Below are positions 42,704-50,912 of a stretch of 64,000 bases of DNA, piece by piece (position 1 is the first letter of the stretch; each line of letters starts with the position of its first letter). Where the stretch lies: NCBI GenBank assembly GCA_004553625.1, contig SFKX01000006.1:62001-126000 (forward strand), written 5' to 3'. The DNA comes from Clostridiales bacterium (lineage in GTDB: Bacteria > Bacillota_A > Clostridia > Oscillospirales > Oscillospiraceae). The position numbers and the translations under genes are program-made. A model generated the notes under the pieces. It had not been told where the DNA came from. It did no database searches and saw only the letters and a program-made list of their open reading frames with translations.

Positions 42704-42909
42704 GCCTGCACCTCCCGCAGCTCGATCACGCTTGCAGGACATTCCTTTACGCACTTGCCGCATCCCACGCACTTTCCCTTATCTATCCGCGCGGAGACTC
42801 CGTGAAAAATCTCTATGGCAGTCATGGGGCAGACCTTGACACAACAACCGCAGGCCACGCATGAGGCCTCATCCACTTCAGCTTTTTTTCTCCTCTTGAT
42901 CGGGACCAT
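42700..42909 (-). CDS. 2[4Fe-4S] ferredoxin, 69 aa
   Basis: Two complete cluster motifs: C17, C20, C23 and C27, then C47, C50, C53 and C57. Each ends in CP. It is a small soluble electron carrier, translationally coupled to the NapH-like membrane protein. Together they look like a membrane-linked electron pathway. Confidence 0.93.
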   Translation of the reverse strand: MVPIKRRKKAEVDEASCVACGCCVKVCPMTAIEIFHGVSARIDKGKCVGCGKCVKECPASVIELREVQA

Positions 42910-43082
42910 ATAACTCCTCCATTGAGCTTGATGCCGCTATTATACTGCTGCCACGCGGACTGAACCGTGACAAGGTCACGATTTGCCCGGATGAAAGAGA
43001 GAAGCGTGCATCGGAGGCTGTGAACCTTTGAGTTGCTTGAGCATAGGATGAGAATGGCCTTGGCCGGAAAGGAGACTATCAA

Positions 43083-43421
43083 ATGTCGGAAATCAATGCC
43101 AATGTGCTGAACGAGACCCAGACCTGCCCTGCTGTGGGCTATCAGTCTGCCTCTATTTGCGTTCCCGTCACCGTTACGCCCTTCGCCCAGACTGGTGTGA
43201 CTATGACCAAATGCTGCGGCGAACCCGTAGTGACCCCGGGCCGCGAGGTCTGCGGCGGACTGAAAAATGGCTCCTGCGTTTTCACCATTACCCAGGACAT
43301 CTGCGTAGCGGTGCCTGTCGAGTTCGGCGCCATCGCCACGGTCGGGGATACCTTCGTCAGCTGCAACGGTTCTTCCGAGCGGGATATATGCACCAACTGC
43401 GAAGAAATTCCGGTCACCTAA
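43083..43421 (+). CDS. Cys-rich small protein, possible spore-coat type, 112 aa
   Basis: Ten cysteines are spread over the sequence, including CC at about 44-45, in a beta-rich, Val/Thr-rich background (ICVPVTVTPFA, TVGDTFVSCNG). AAAGGAG precedes the ATG. I recall similar Cys-rich proteins in spore-forming Clostridia, but no function is firm. Upstream, an AACC and CATAGGAT pair 15 nt apart (43023-43049) is a weak match to a mother-cell sigma-K promoter. A terminator follows, so it is monocistronic. Confidence 0.65.
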   Translation: MSEINANVLNETQTCPAVGYQSASICVPVTVTPFAQTGVTMTKCCGEPVVTPGREVCGGLKNGSCVFTITQDICVAVPVEFGAIATVGDTFVSCNGSSERDICTNCEEIPVT

Positions 43422-43444
43422 AAGCGACCTTCCAACAATAATAC

Positions 43445-43483
43445 AAGCGCCGGAACGGGCAGCAGAGCCCTTCCGGCGCTTTC
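43445..43483 (+). terminator. Terminator after the Cys-rich protein gene
   Basis: An 11-bp stem (43445-43455, 43471-43481) with an inner GGGC/GCCC extension is followed by a short T-rich tail. Confidence 0.75.
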
Positions 43484-43519
43484 TATGCGTATAAGCGGTC
43501 AGTCCGGACGCCGCGGCAT

Positions 43520-44839
43520 TCACTCAAGTGGCAGCGATATGCAGACGGTGAACGTTGAATCTTCCTCGAAATAGCTGAAACTTCCGCCATGGTGGTCAAT
43601 TATCCTGGCACAGGTGTTAAGGCCTATGTTCGTGCTCTCCTTCAGCCCCCGCTCGGGTGAGATGCCGTTTGAGACGGATAAACTGAGACTGTCGCCAACA
43701 CGGAGGCATAGTATCCTTATCTCAGTCCCGCGGTCCGCATACTTGTACAGGTTGGAGCAAAGGTTGTCAAAGGCGCGGCGCAGCAGCGCTGTATCTGTCC
43801 GGAGTTTGCCATTTAGCGGTTCAAGCTCGTACCGAACGAGGAAGCCCTCGTTTTCCAGAGAAAAGGCATACTCGCCCCAGAACTGCTGCACAAGCTCGTC
43901 GGCGTCCAGCAGTTCGGTCACAGGAGGACCCCATTCCGAGGAGTAGACCAGGAAATACTCAAAGAGCTTGTCGGCCATGCCCTTTATGCGGAGCGTCTTT
44001 TCAAGGCTGCGGCTTATGAAGTGCTTGAGCTGTGCCTCGTCTTTGTATTTTCCCCTGTCCATCAGTTCCAGGTAGCCGAGCAGTGAGGTCAGCGGGGTGC
44101 GCAGGTCGTGAGACATTGCGGTAACAAGGGCGGAATTTGCTGCGCGCATCTTTTCCTCTGCCTTCTGGTGCTCAAGTATGGAGCGACGCATCTCGTCTAT
44201 GCCGCGGGCGAGCTCGCTCAGTTCGTCGTTTCCCCGGACCGTTACCTTGTAGTTCAAGTCGCCGCCTGCGAGGATGTCCAGTTCGTCCTTCATCTGCATG
44301 ATGTAGGTCAGCTTCCGGTGTACGAATGTAATGAACAGCAGGGAAAACAGCGCAAAGCCCGTGACGCTGGCCACGACTATCAGCCAATAGTAATAGGCGT
44401 CGCCGGCATAATAGTAGAGGAAGGCGCGCGTGACCGTGCCGTCGCTGAGGGTCAGCTCGTATTCGCGTTCCGGGTCCTCGAGCTCGGGGTCATAGTTTGA
44501 AATTATTGGACGCGCCTTTGAGGTCAGCTGTGACTCATAGATGATGTTGTCCCCGACGTAGATGGACAGATATACCTTACTGCCGCGCCCACACCAGATG
44601 TCCAGGGGACGAAGGTTGTCGGGCGTGACCTCTTCGTCCTCGACGTAGGTCTCAAGCAGCGCGAACTGCTGGTCCGACATGCTGCGGACAAAGCTCATCC
44701 CGTAGACCGTCCGGTCCAGCACCACATTGCCCAGCAGGTATATGGCAAAGAAGGCCGCGGCCGCGGCGGCGAGGGATATGAGCACTGCGCCCATCAGCTG
44801 TATGCTGACGCCGTGTTTTATGCCTAGCCTGTTATTCAA
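43520..44839 (-). CDS. Two-component sensor histidine kinase, 439 aa
   Basis: A membrane segment (about 13-38) is followed by an outer domain (about 39-155), a second membrane segment (about 160-180), HAMP (about 180-232), the dimerisation helix with H244 (SHDLRTPLTSLLGYLE) and the ATP-binding domain (N-box FDNLCSNLYKYAD; a GISPERG region). The outer domain is a small sensor of unknown ligand. The gene overlaps its response regulator by 8 nt. Confidence 0.93.
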   Translation of the reverse strand: MNNRLGIKHGVSIQLMGAVLISLAAAAAAFFAIYLLGNVVLDRTVYGMSFVRSMSDQQFALLETYVEDEEVTPDNLRPLDIWCGRGSKVYLSIYVGDNIIYESQLTSKARPIISNYDPELEDPEREYELTLSDGTVTRAFLYYYAGDAYYYWLIVVASVTGFALFSLLFITFVHRKLTYIMQMKDELDILAGGDLNYKVTVRGNDELSELARGIDEMRRSILEHQKAEEKMRAANSALVTAMSHDLRTPLTSLLGYLELMDRGKYKDEAQLKHFISRSLEKTLRIKGMADKLFEYFLVYSSEWGPPVTELLDADELVQQFWGEYAFSLENEGFLVRYELEPLNGKLRTDTALLRRAFDNLCSNLYKYADRGTEIRILCLRVGDSLSLSVSNGISPERGLKESTNIGLNTCARIIDHHGGSFSYFEEDSTFTVCISLPLE

Positions 44840-45524
44840 TGCGGTAGCCCTTTCCCCAGACGGTGCGGATTATCCTGGCGTTCTGCGGGTCGTCGTCCAG
44901 TTTGCGCCGGAGGTTGCGGATGTGGACCATGACGGTGTTGTTTGAGCTGTAGAAATACGGCTCGTTCCAGATGCTCTCGTAGATGTTTTGCACGGAGAAG
45001 ATCTTCTTCCTATGCGAGGCGAGCAGGAGCAGGATGCGGTATTCCGTATCCGTGAGCGCTACCTCGCTCCCATCGCGGGTGACGGTTGCCTGTGCGGTGT
45101 CTATCTCGACGTTCCCGCAGCAGTGTATGACGGTGCTCGCGGCGTTGGCCTTGGAGCCATAGACATAGTAGCGCCGGAGCATGGCCTTTACCCGGGAAAT
45201 GAGTTCAGAATAGGAGAAGGGTTTCACGAGGTAGTCGTCACCGCCGACGGAAAAGCCCATCGTCTTGTCCGAGTCCTGCGATTTGGCCGTGAGGAAGAGA
45301 ACAGGTACGGCGGAGCGGGTCCGTATCTCGGCGCAGGCCGCGTAGCCGCCGAGGCCGGGCATCATGACGTCGAGTATGACAAGATCTACGCCGTCATCCA
45401 GTTTTTCGAGCAGTTCGGAGCCGCTGGAGGCCTCGGAGACCTCATAGCCCTCGCTGCTGAGCAGGAGCCTGAGCACCTCGCGGATCTCGGGATCGTCGTC
45501 CGCAAACAAAATCTTCTGAGCCAT
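44832..45524 (-). CDS. OmpR/PhoB-family response regulator, 230 aa
   Basis: The receiver domain has the acidic pocket ADDDPE, the phospho-acceptor D52 (ILDVMMPG), T at LFLTAKS and K at LVKPF. The C-terminal winged helix has LTDTEYRILLLLASH and VWGKGYRIE. It is the first gene of the kinase pair and diverges from the phosphatidylethanolamine operon at 45679, which may be a target. Confidence 0.95.
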   Translation of the reverse strand: MAQKILFADDDPEIREVLRLLLSSEGYEVSEASSGSELLEKLDDGVDLVILDVMMPGLGGYAACAEIRTRSAVPVLFLTAKSQDSDKTMGFSVGGDDYLVKPFSYSELISRVKAMLRRYYVYGSKANAASTVIHCCGNVEIDTAQATVTRDGSEVALTDTEYRILLLLASHRKKIFSVQNIYESIWNEPYFYSSNNTVMVHIRNLRRKLDDDPQNARIIRTVWGKGYRIE

Positions 45525-45568
45525 GTCTCCACCCCTTTCGTGCGCACATTATATTACATCATACCATG

Positions 45569-45586
45569 CCCGGCCTATAGGCCGGG
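45569..45586. repeat. 18-bp perfect palindrome between regulator and lipid operon
   Basis: CCCGGCCTATAGGCCGGG lies in the divergent intergenic region (45525-45678). It could be an operator or part of a leader hairpin. Confidence 0.5.
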
Positions 45587-45678
45587 ATCAAATTTCAGAT
45601 TTCTTCAGAACTTATTAAGGCGCCGGTTCAGATTATTGCGCTAAACTTGCCGAAGCGAAGTAAATGGAGGGAGCTGGG

Positions 45679-46257
45679 ATGGAGAGATTCGCCGGGAAGT
45701 TGAAGGTAGTCCTGACGGCGCTGCTGGTATTTTTGCTGCTGTTTTCGGTGCTGTTCCTTGTGCGAGGCTGGGCAGAGGGCAGGTTTGGCTCAGTTGACAG
45801 CCTCCGCGAGTACATAGAAGGCTTCGGCCTCTACGGACCAGCCATACTGACGCTCATACAGGCGCTGCAGGTCGTGCTGCCGGTGCTGCCTGGTTTCCTG
45901 GGGTGTATCGTCGGCGCCAGCCTCTTCGGCGCTCTGGGCGGGTTTTGGTGCAACTACATCGGCATCAGCGTGGGCTCAATAGCGGCCTTTCTCCTGGCGC
46001 GGCGCTTCGGCGTGGCGTTGGTGAAGAAAATGGTGCCGATGGAAAAGTATCAGTCCTGCGTCGAGTGGGTCAACAGGAAAAAGAGCTATACAGTCGTGCT
46101 CTTTCTGGCAATACTGCTCCCGCTTGCTCCGGATGATTTTCTCTGCTATTTTTCCGGGCTAACTGGCATGTCCGCGCGGCGCTTCACCTGGATAATCGTT
46201 GTGGCAAAGCCCTGGTGCATCCTGGCCTACAGCCTGTTCTTCGCGCACATAATTTGA
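45679..46257 (+). CDS. TVP38/TMEM64 family (DedA-like) membrane protein, 192 aa
   Basis: Several membrane helices are visible, with the re-entrant core motif (VLPVLPGFLGCIVGASLFGALGG) and YIGISVGSIAAFLLARRFG, typical of the SNARE-associated/DedA-like family implicated in phospholipid handling. ATG 45679 has GGAGG 7 nt upstream; an earlier in-frame ATG would lie in that ribosome site. It is the first gene of the operon with pssA, psd and PAP2, which supports a role in phospholipid movement or homeostasis. Confidence 0.85.
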   Translation: MERFAGKLKVVLTALLVFLLLFSVLFLVRGWAEGRFGSVDSLREYIEGFGLYGPAILTLIQALQVVLPVLPGFLGCIVGASLFGALGGFWCNYIGISVGSIAAFLLARRFGVALVKKMVPMEKYQSCVEWVNRKKSYTVVLFLAILLPLAPDDFLCYFSGLTGMSARRFTWIIVVAKPWCILAYSLFFAHII

Positions 46258-46273
46258 TTTGGGAGTGGACGAT

Positions 46274-46894
46274 ATGCTGGGCATATATAACTACACTGTC
46301 ATCCTGACCTATATCGGCATGCTAGTGTCCTTTTTGGGCCTGAGTTTTGCCATGGGAGGGAACATTCAGGCGGCGCTGCTCTGCCTCATGATCTCCGGAG
46401 TTTGCGACATGTTCGACGGCAAGATCGCCTCGACGATGGAGCGTACAAAACAGCAGAAGCGCTTTGGAATACAGATAGACTCGCTGAGCGACCTCATCTG
46501 CTTCGGTGTTCTGCCGGCCGTCATCGTCTACCAAGTGGCGGGGCAGAGCGCACCGAGCTTTTATATAGGAGCGGCGTACCTGCTCTGCGCGCTCATCCGG
46601 CTGGCCTGGTTCAACGTGGACGAGGAGGAGCGCCAGGAGCTGAGCGGCGGTGCGCGGGAGGAGTACCTTGGCCTGCCCGTCACCTCCGCCGCGCTGCTGC
46701 TGCCCGCACTCGTGGGCCTGGCGAAGCTTTGCCGCTGGCCGGCGGACAAGTTGGGTCCGGTGCTGCTTGTACTCATGGCGGCGGCCTTCCTGACGCCGTT
46801 CAAGCTGAAAAAGCCCGCCTTGCCGGGGAAGATCGGCATGATCGTCTGCGGCGGGGCGGAGCTTCTGCTGCTGCTTGCCTGGGTGGATATATGA
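46274..46894 (+). CDS. pssA: CDP-diacylglycerol-serine O-phosphatidyltransferase, 206 aa
   Basis: This enzyme makes phosphatidylserine from CDP-diacylglycerol and serine in the membrane. The CDP-alcohol motif is present: D-x2-DG-x2-A (DMFDGKIA) with downstream G-x3-D-x3-D (GIQIDSLSD). Six or more hydrophobic segments are seen. ATG 46274 is preceded by GGGAGTGG. Psd follows with an ATGA overlap, so PS is made and decarboxylated by one operon. Confidence 0.92.
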   Translation: MLGIYNYTVILTYIGMLVSFLGLSFAMGGNIQAALLCLMISGVCDMFDGKIASTMERTKQQKRFGIQIDSLSDLICFGVLPAVIVYQVAGQSAPSFYIGAAYLLCALIRLAWFNVDEEERQELSGGAREEYLGLPVTSAALLLPALVGLAKLCRWPADKLGPVLLVLMAAAFLTPFKLKKPALPGKIGMIVCGGAELLLLLAWVDI

Positions 46895-47730
46895 GTGCAA
46901 ACGGAAACAGCGCCGCCGTGCGCTTCCTGTACGGGACCGGCACAGGCCGCGCCGTGCTCCGGCTTATGCAGAAGGGCAGGGCGGACAGGCTGGTTGTGGG
47001 CTTTTTGAAGTCACCGCTGTCAAAGCCCTTCATCCGCTGGTATGCCGGACGCCACGGACTGAGGGTGGACAAAAAACAGCTGCGCAGCTACCGCAGCTTT
47101 CGCGACTTCTTCGCGCGGCGCCGCAGGTATCTGCTGGCAGACATGACGCCGCAGCACCTGATAAGCCCCTGCGACGGCTGGCTGAGCGCCTTTCCTGTGG
47201 ACGGGGACAGCGGGTTTGAGATAAAGGGCTCGCGCTACAAGCTGAGCGACCTGCTGGGAGACGCGGAACTGGCCAAGCGATTTGGCGGCGGAGACTGTCT
47301 TATATACCGCCTTTGCCCGGCTGACTATCACCGCTACTGCTACATAGACGACGGCTACCAGGGTGATAACCACTATATCCCGGGCGAACTTCACAGCGTA
47401 CAGCCCGCGGCTTGCGCGAAGTACCCGGTGTACACGCTGAACCGTCGTTGCTGGACTCTGCTGGCAACGGAAAACTTCGGGCCTGTGGTACAGACGGCGG
47501 TGGGCGCCTTTGCGGTTGGCGGGATTGTGAACGAGCGGGAGAACGCGCGCTGCCGCAGGGGAGATGAGATGGGCCGCTTCGAGCTGGCCGGTTCGACCAT
47601 CGTACAATTCTTCGAGCACGGGCGCATGAGCCTGCTGCCAGAGGTGCGGACATATATTGAGAGACATGGAGAGTTCAGGGTGACTCAGGGCATGTGGGTC
47701 GGCCTTGGTGCGGACAAAGATGAGGACTGA
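46891..47730 (+). CDS. psd: Phosphatidylserine decarboxylase proenzyme, 279 aa
   Basis: Psd converts phosphatidylserine to phosphatidylethanolamine with a pyruvoyl group made by self-cleavage. The cleavage motif G-S-T is at about 234-236 (ELAGSTIVQFFE), with S235 as the future pyruvoyl residue. The central ADYHRYCYIDDG region is also typical. ATG 46891 overlaps the pssA stop. A longer upstream frame covers pssA and is not used. Confidence 0.95.
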   Translation: MSANGNSAAVRFLYGTGTGRAVLRLMQKGRADRLVVGFLKSPLSKPFIRWYAGRHGLRVDKKQLRSYRSFRDFFARRRRYLLADMTPQHLISPCDGWLSAFPVDGDSGFEIKGSRYKLSDLLGDAELAKRFGGGDCLIYRLCPADYHRYCYIDDGYQGDNHYIPGELHSVQPAACAKYPVYTLNRRCWTLLATENFGPVVQTAVGAFAVGGIVNERENARCRRGDEMGRFELAGSTIVQFFEHGRMSLLPEVRTYIERHGEFRVTQGMWVGLGADKDED

Positions 47731-48337
47731 GAACAGATATAAATACTGGGTGGCATTGCCGCTGCTGGCTCTGGCATGGAACGAGCTGGTGTTTTACGGC
47801 GGACGTTATTTGGCCCGGGGACTGCCGCAGCTGGACATGTCGCTGCCGCTGGATGAGCGCATACCTTTTCTACCCTGGACGGTGCTTATATACATAGGCT
47901 GCTTTGTGTTTTGGGCGGTGAACTATGTCATCTGTGCGAGACTGGAAAGGCCCGCGGCGCTGAGGTTTTATCTGGCGGACTTTTTGATGAAGGGCATATG
48001 CCTGCTGTCGTTCGTGGTGCTGCCGGCTGCGATGGAGCGCCCGGAGGTGACGGGCGGCGGCATATGGGAGAGCGCGGTGCGCTTGCTGTATTCCATAGAT
48101 GAGCCTAACAACCTGTTTCCTTCGCTGCACTGCGCGGTAAGCTGGCTGTGCTGGGCCGGCATTCGCGGAGAACGGAGGGTGCCAGCCTGGTACAGACACG
48201 CATCGCTTATCATGGCTTTTGCCGTCGCCGTGTCCACGCTTACGGTAAAGCAGCACGTTATCGTAGACACTATCTCCGGCATAATCCTTGCCGAAGCAAT
48301 GTGGCAGCTCGCGGGAGCGGCTACGCCTAGAAGGTAA
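47720..48337 (+). CDS. PAP2-family membrane phosphatase, 205 aa
   Basis: Five or so membrane segments are seen, with the C-terminal phosphatase motifs PSLHCAVSW and KQHVIVDTISG (the two His and Asp of the PAP2 active site). The first motif is weak, so activity is probable rather than sure. It overlaps psd by 11 nt and converges with the amidohydrolase gene. A role in lipid phosphate metabolism fits the operon. Confidence 0.83.
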   Translation: MRTENRYKYWVALPLLALAWNELVFYGGRYLARGLPQLDMSLPLDERIPFLPWTVLIYIGCFVFWAVNYVICARLERPAALRFYLADFLMKGICLLSFVVLPAAMERPEVTGGGIWESAVRLLYSIDEPNNLFPSLHCAVSWLCWAGIRGERRVPAWYRHASLIMAFAVAVSTLTVKQHVIVDTISGIILAEAMWQLAGAATPRR

Positions 48338-49889
48338 AGCGGGCTTCGGCTATGGCGGGCCTGCCGCCGACCAGTACGTAGTCCATGCCGGTGGCGAGAG
48401 TTTCCGGGTGCTCGTAACTGTCGCGCTCGCGCAGGGCGGAGGGGTCGAACAGGCAGAGATCCGCGTCCGCGCCCGGTTCTATGCGGCCCTTTGTCCTCAG
48501 CCCGAACCTGTCCGCCGGCTGGCGCGTCACCTTGCGCACGGCCTCCGGCAGACTGAGTACGCCCTTCCCAAGCACATAGCGCTCAAACAGGCGCGGGTAG
48601 GTCCCGTAGACCCTCGGATGCAGCAGGCCGGAAGCGGGATAGGTCGCATCGGAAATCACGCCCGAAAATGGCGCGCGGAGTATATCGCAGATGTCCTCCT
48701 CGTCCGCGATGAAGTCTATCATCGAGACGGCGCAGTGCTCCGAGGCCAGAAGGTCGAACAGCGCGTCAAAATCAGAGCTGCCCTTGGACGCTGCGATCTC
48801 GGCTATCGAACGGCCCTCGAATTCCAGGTTCTCAGGCCTGTGCAGCGAGGTGGCGCGTATGTTTTCAAAGCCCACCAGAAGCGAGATGTTTTCAAAGTCC
48901 GAGCCTGTTTCCATCCTCTCGCGCATCCTCTCGCGCGTCAGAGGGTCGAGCAGCGCGGCAGTGAGCGCCTCCGTGCCGCCGGCCTGGTACTCCGGCGGCA
49001 GGACGTGTATGAGCTGCGTCGAGCCGGCGGGGTAGGGGTAAACGTCGCACATGATGTCCAGGCCGTCCTGGCGGGCCTCGCCTATCAGCCGCAGCATCTC
49101 CGGGACGGACTTGCGCCAATTGCGTCTGCCTATGGCCTTGAGGTGGCTTATTTCGAGCGGCATCCTGAGCTCACGGGCCACGGCCAGCATCTCGCGCAGG
49201 GCGTCCACAACCCCGTCGCCCTCCTGGCGCATGTGCACGGTCACGACGGTGCTCGAGCCGCGCAGGGGCTCAAGCGCACGTATGAGGCCCTCAGTGTCGT
49301 AAAAGCACTCCGGCGCATAGCCGAGGCCGAGCGAGACGCCTATCGCTCCCCCAGCCAGAGATTCCTCCAGCAGCCTGTGTACACGGGCATATTGCTCAGC
49401 TGTGAGCGGAAGGTCCGAAAAACCGGCGGCACAGGCGCGTATCGTACCCATCCCGGCGAGCATGAACGTGTTAACAGGCGGCGCTGCCTCGCGCGCCTGG
49501 GCCTGGTATGAGGCCATGGACGGGAATTCGCGCCCCTCCGGCAGCTCGCCGACGATGGGGGAGAGGTATCGCTGTATCTCCACCGCGTGCGCGCCGCAAA
49601 CGGGAGCGAGCGACAGACCGCAGTTGCCGTTTATTATAGTTGTAAGGCCCTGGGCGAGCTCCGCACGACCCCAGTCGTGACGAAACAGCGCGGCGTCTGC
49701 GTGGCGGTGTATGTCAATGAAGCCGGGTGTGAGGCAGCGGCCCTCCGCCTCAATGACCTCAACGGCGGCGGCCCCGCCCAGTCTGCCGACGGCGGATATT
49801 TTGCCACCCTCGACTCCAACGTCGCCAATATAGCCCTCGGACCCGGAGCCATCCACTATCAAGGCTCCGCATATCAATATGTCAAACAT
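48327..49889 (-). CDS. D-aminoacylase/N-acyl-D-amino-acid deacylase family amidohydrolase, 520 aa
   Basis: The small beta domain built from both ends (MFDILICGALIVDGSG; GRIEPGADADLCLFDP) encloses the metal barrel with HRH (DIHRHAD), the Cys ligand region NGNCG, the His at VTVHMRQEG and EISHLK, and the catalytic Asp region ISDATYPAS. This fits the D-aminoacylase group, which removes N-acyl groups from D-amino acids; related hydantoinase-like activities cannot be excluded. It is convergent with the PAP2 gene, overlapping by 11 nt. Confidence 0.87.
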   Translation of the reverse strand: MFDILICGALIVDGSGSEGYIGDVGVEGGKISAVGRLGGAAAVEVIEAEGRCLTPGFIDIHRHADAALFRHDWGRAELAQGLTTIINGNCGLSLAPVCGAHAVEIQRYLSPIVGELPEGREFPSMASYQAQAREAAPPVNTFMLAGMGTIRACAAGFSDLPLTAEQYARVHRLLEESLAGGAIGVSLGLGYAPECFYDTEGLIRALEPLRGSSTVVTVHMRQEGDGVVDALREMLAVARELRMPLEISHLKAIGRRNWRKSVPEMLRLIGEARQDGLDIMCDVYPYPAGSTQLIHVLPPEYQAGGTEALTAALLDPLTRERMRERMETGSDFENISLLVGFENIRATSLHRPENLEFEGRSIAEIAASKGSSDFDALFDLLASEHCAVSMIDFIADEEDICDILRAPFSGVISDATYPASGLLHPRVYGTYPRLFERYVLGKGVLSLPEAVRKVTRQPADRFGLRTKGRIEPGADADLCLFDPSALRERDSYEHPETLATGMDYVLVGGRPAIAEARFTF

Positions 49890-49957
49890 TTTAACGCCTC
49901 CCTTCTATGCGCATCCATTATACCACTGCCTCGCCGTGCCGCAAGCAGGACATGGCA

Positions 49958-49997
49958 AAACCGCCTTCGCAGTACAGAACAGCTGCGGAGGCGGTTT
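49958..49997 (-). terminator. Terminator after the serine hydrolase gene
   Basis: A 15-bp stem with one mismatch and a 10-nt loop (49958-49972, 49983-49997). The run ending in TTTTGCC on the minus strand lies 13 nt after the stop at 50010. Confidence 0.75.
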
Positions 49998-50009
49998 CTA
50001 TTCGGGGCG

Positions 50010-50912
50010 TCATATAAATGCAAGTCTGAGCGCCATGCGTAAGGTCAGGCACAGAAGCTCTTTGAGGTCAGTGCCGGGGGCGGGAGAGACCTCGGGAGTT
50101 GGTTCGGGGGAGGGCTCGGGGGCCTGACGCTCCTCTTCGTATTCGACGAGCACGTCGCAGATCTTGCCCATGAGCTCGCCCGCGCCGCCCACGCCGTGGG
50201 TATATATCGCAACGAGGAAGGGCTCGTCAGTGTAGACGATTCCCGCGATGCAGACGTTCAGTATGCCGTCGTCATAGACCTTGGCGCCGTACTTCTGCGC
50301 AATCTCGTACTCGCAGCTGCCGCTGCGCAGATACTCGTCCGGCTGCGCGGTTTTCATCAGCGCTATCTGCTCGGCAAAGGTTTCGGGGCGGTCATAGAGA
50401 TATTGCAGGATGCCTACCATCATCCGGGCTGTGAAGCCAACGGAAGGGTAATAGTCCGGCCCGGCCTCCTCCTCGCTCATGCCGCAGTAGCCCAGCGCGA
50501 TGCGCTTGAGCTCTGCATAGGAGCCGAGCCGGTCCACCATCGCCATGGATATCTCGTTGTTGGAGTTCACAAGACTTAGTTCGTGGCAGCGGGACAGCTC
50601 GATACCTGCCACCTTGTCCTCCGGACTAAGCTCGCCGGCTGCCTCGAGCTCGTAGAAATACATATTGAGCGGCAGCTTGTAGAGGCTCGCGGTCTCGAAC
50701 AGCTTGTCCTCGTTATACCAGTACTCCGTCCCGTCGTGCATGGAGCGGAAACCCATGGCGAAGTTATTTTCCGTCAGGCGGTACTCCTCAAAGAGCGGAC
50801 CGAGCTCTTCTTCAAGGTCCAGCGCGGCGGCGGGGCAGGGGAGCAGCAGAGCGAAAATCAGAAGGAACGCGGGCAGCAAACGCCGCCCGCGCCCCGCTTT
50901 TACGCGGTTCAT
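50010..50912 (-). CDS. Secreted serine hydrolase, class A beta-lactamase-like fold, 300 aa
   Basis: A signal peptide (MNRVKAGRGRRLLPAFLLIF, cut near PAAALD) leads to a beta-lactamase/transpeptidase-type domain. S76-x-x-K79 (SLYK) and a following S-x-N-like motif (VNSNNEIS) are present, but the third motif K-T/S-G is not recognisable (an IYTHGVGG region stands in its place). A Pro/Glu-rich tail and a short hydrophobic end follow (about 270-300). ATG 50912 overlaps the dehydrogenase stop as ATGA. Substrate and activity are uncertain. Confidence 0.78.
   Translation of the reverse strand: MNRVKAGRGRRLLPAFLLIFALLLPCPAAALDLEEELGPLFEEYRLTENNFAMGFRSMHDGTEYWYNEDKLFETASLYKLPLNMYFYELEAAGELSPEDKVAGIELSRCHELSLVNSNNEISMAMVDRLGSYAELKRIALGYCGMSEEEAGPDYYPSVGFTARMMVGILQYLYDRPETFAEQIALMKTAQPDEYLRSGSCEYEIAQKYGAKVYDDGILNVCIAGIVYTDEPFLVAIYTHGVGGAGELMGKICDVLVEYEEERQAPEPSPEPTPEVSPAPGTDLKELLCLTLRMALRLAFI

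Noticed and set aside
42966..42980. Small inverted repeat CGTGAC-AAG-GTCACG upstream of the ferredoxin gene
   Set aside because: Six-base arms are too short to call an operator without conservation.
46402..46890. Upstream extension of the psd frame
   Set aside because: It lies entirely within pssA in another frame; ATG 46891 gives the standard length and an ATGA overlap.
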